Below are positions 62,663 to 64,000 of a stretch of DNA of 64,000 nt, in pieces. Position numbers and translations under genes: made by a program. This stretch comes from Lachnospiraceae bacterium (GTDB lineage Bacteria; Bacillota; Clostridia; Lachnospirales; Lachnospiraceae): NCBI GenBank assembly GCA_030531165.1, contig JAUNOI010000004.1:1-64000 (forward strand), in the 5' to 3' direction. Under the pieces are notes generated by a model that was given only the letters and a program-made list of their open reading frames with translations, had not been told where the DNA came from and made no database searches. Within the stretch, counting starts at the first letter, position 1, and every line of letters starts with the position of its first letter.

Positions 62663-63526
62663 TCACATACCATTTGTCTGAATATACAGACAAAATTCCG
62701 CTCCTTCTCCGGGTTTTGATATTACCTTAATATAACCATTTTCCCGTCTTAGTATTTCTCTGGTCAAATAGAGTCCGATGCCAACACCATCTTCCTGCTG
62801 AACTTCCTGCGCCCTGTAAAAGCGCCCAAATATCTTCGCAAGTTCTTCTTCTCGAATTCCCATTCCAAAATCCTTTACCGATATAGCAGTATACAATTCG
62901 TATTCCGTTACTGATACAAAAATCTTGCTGCCTTTTGGAGAATATTTGACCGCATTATCCAACACATTGAATAACGCTTCCTTCGTCCATTTCAGATCAT
63001 AAACAGCTTTTCCTTCGCCAGTGTAAGTATTTACAATCTCCACTTCCTTTGAAGCTGCCTTTGGAATTGCGTCTTTTATCGCCGCATCCAACAAACGGCT
63101 GACCGCCTGCTGCTTTGGCTCAACCATTACGATATTGCTCTCTAACCGACTCATCTTTGTCAAAGACTGAATCAGAAAATCCAGTTTTTCTACCTGTCTG
63201 TTAATTTCTTCCAATATCTTCTGATTCTCCTTCATCGATTCAGTATCACTTTCCGCTTCCAGATTTTCACTCAGAAGTTCCGTATACAGGCGAATATTTG
63301 CCATCGATGTCTTTGTCTGATGAGAAATATCCGATACCAGTTCTTTGATGCGGTCTTTTTCCTTTTCGATATTTTCTCTTGCAAGCACGGAAGCGCCCAG
63401 AAAATGTTTCCATTTCGACTCTGTTCTGGAAAGTCTCGATTCATCATAATCCGATTCGCAAAATGTTCCATTCATTGCTTCGTCTAACATCTGATCCAGC
63501 CTGTCTAATGTCCTTCGTCTAAACAT
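62663..63526 (-). CDS. sensor histidine kinase without membrane segments
   Basis: I start at the ATG at 63526 (MFRRRTLDRL), with GAGAGG upstream, giving 287 residues. The protein has an H-box VSDISHQTKTSMANI and HATPase motifs N-box EALFNVLDNAVKYSPKG, KDFGMGI and GVGIGLYLTREI. No signal peptide or membrane helix is seen, so the signal must come from inside the cell or from the adjacent transporter. It overlaps the response regulator gene by 22 bases. Confidence 0.9.
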   Translation of the reverse strand: MFRRRTLDRLDQMLDEAMNGTFCESDYDESRLSRTESKWKHFLGASVLARENIEKEKDRIKELVSDISHQTKTSMANIRLYTELLSENLEAESDTESMKENQKILEEINRQVEKLDFLIQSLTKMSRLESNIVMVEPKQQAVSRLLDAAIKDAIPKAASKEVEIVNTYTGEGKAVYDLKWTKEALFNVLDNAVKYSPKGSKIFVSVTEYELYTAISVKDFGMGIREEELAKIFGRFYRAQEVQQEDGVGIGLYLTREILRRENGYIKVISKPGEGAEFCLYIQTNGM

Positions 63527-64000
63527 GATCTGTCCTCTCTTTTCCAACGATACCCCTGACGATAGACCGTCTGAATGTAAGAGACATCGTCCTTCCCATC
63601 TTCCAGCTTGCCTCTGAGCCGGTTTACCGTAACGGAAAGCGCATTTTCATCTACATATTCTCCATTGCTGCTCCACAACCGGTCAATCAGCGTACTCCGC
63701 ATTAATATTCTTCCCCGGTTTTCAATCAGTAATTTCAAAAGTCTCTGTTCATTTACACTTAATGCGATCTCTTTCCCATTTCGAGCAAAAGAAAGCGAAC
63801 CAAAGTCAAACCGGAATTCGTCTTCTTCGTAAATATCATCCTGTGTCTTTCGACTTCTGCGGAGCAATACCTGGATCCTCGCCCGGAGCACCGCCAGGCT
63901 GAACGGTTTTGTCATATAATCATCGGCGCCGAGCGTAAGCCCCATGACCTCGTCCATCTCCATATCATTTGCTGTAAGAATCAGAATCGGAATCTGCGCA
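63505..64000 (-). CDS. OmpR-type response regulator (start outside window)
   Basis: The visible part begins in the receiver domain (IPILILTAND, then GADDYMTKPF with the conserved Lys) and continues into a winged-helix output domain ending in YRQGYRWKRED. The phosphorylated Asp lies beyond the right edge of the window. The frame is open to base 64000, so the gene is cut by the window edge. It precedes the histidine kinase and probably controls the FtsX-type ABC transporter. Confidence 0.92.
   Translation of the reverse strand, partial: AQIPILILTANDMEMDEVMGLTLGADDYMTKPFSLAVLRARIQVLLRRSRKTQDDIYEEDEFRFDFGSLSFARNGKEIALSVNEQRLLKLLIENRGRILMRSTLIDRLWSSNGEYVDENALSVTVNRLRGKLEDGKDDVSYIQTVYRQGYRWKREDRSCLDEGH

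Overview
The window looks like a Clostridia chromosome, most likely a Lachnospiraceae-type gut anaerobe that uses or makes lactate and perhaps makes butyrate (for example an Anaerobutyricum or Anaerostipes relative). This rests on the AT-rich base use, strong AGGAGG ribosome sites, TTGACA/TATAAT promoters, two LctP-type lactate permeases, an EtfAB-linked lactate dehydrogenase operon with an acyl-CoA dehydrogenase, BioY with a BirA operator, and a conjugative-type mobile module. The species assignment is inference.

Layout. 1-8.03 kb: one end of a mobile element, all on the minus strand. It carries an antirepressor, ssb, a split repA, parB, parA, a ribbon-helix-helix protein, a catalytically altered short integrase, a full tyrosine integrase and three tandem excisionase-like helix-turn-helix genes. 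It abuts the 3' end of guaA, a known island integration site. 8.4-12.6 kb: guaA, an amidase, a CpXC protein and a lipoprotein. 12.7-20 kb: sstT, bioY, a NitT/TauT-type ABC transporter, and an amino-acid ABC transporter whose binding protein is fused to its permease. 20.1-23.5 kb: a D-lactate-dehydrogenase-like enzyme with an N-terminal HPr domain, co-transcribed with a lactate permease, followed by an orphan promoter-terminator unit that may encode a small RNA. 23.5-28 kb: an S51 peptidase-like protein, a GH13 glucosidase, a Gfo/Idh/MocA oxidoreductase and a DeoR regulator. 28.1-29.6 kb: a wall-anchored surface protein.

29.6-46.5 kb is the most unusual region: 14 tightly packed minus-strand genes that read as one operon. 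In order of transcription they encode a ZorA-like MotA/ExbB motor protein with a long coiled-coil tail, a ZorB-like MotB/OmpA protein, a SEDS (FtsW/RodA) protein with a large inserted domain, two unknown proteins, a zinc-ribbon GTPase (DO-GTPase2-like), a GAP1-like partner, two membrane FHA proteins, a penicillin-binding-protein transpeptidase, a PP2C phosphatase, a Ser/Thr kinase, a vWA-like protein and a small orphan. The combination suggests an ion-driven, phospho-regulated and GTPase-regulated envelope machine, possibly for defence or stress. I know of no described system with this composition.

46.7-64 kb: dxs, a nitroreductase, a TetR-type regulator with fucO, a GntR regulator followed by an lctP-lctD-etfB-etfA-acyl-CoA dehydrogenase operon with repeated GGGTNACCC operators, then an FtsX/MacB-type ABC transporter and its two-component system running off the right edge. 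A 96-bp structured repeat occurs twice, near 14.7 and 62.5 kb, each time next to a terminator.
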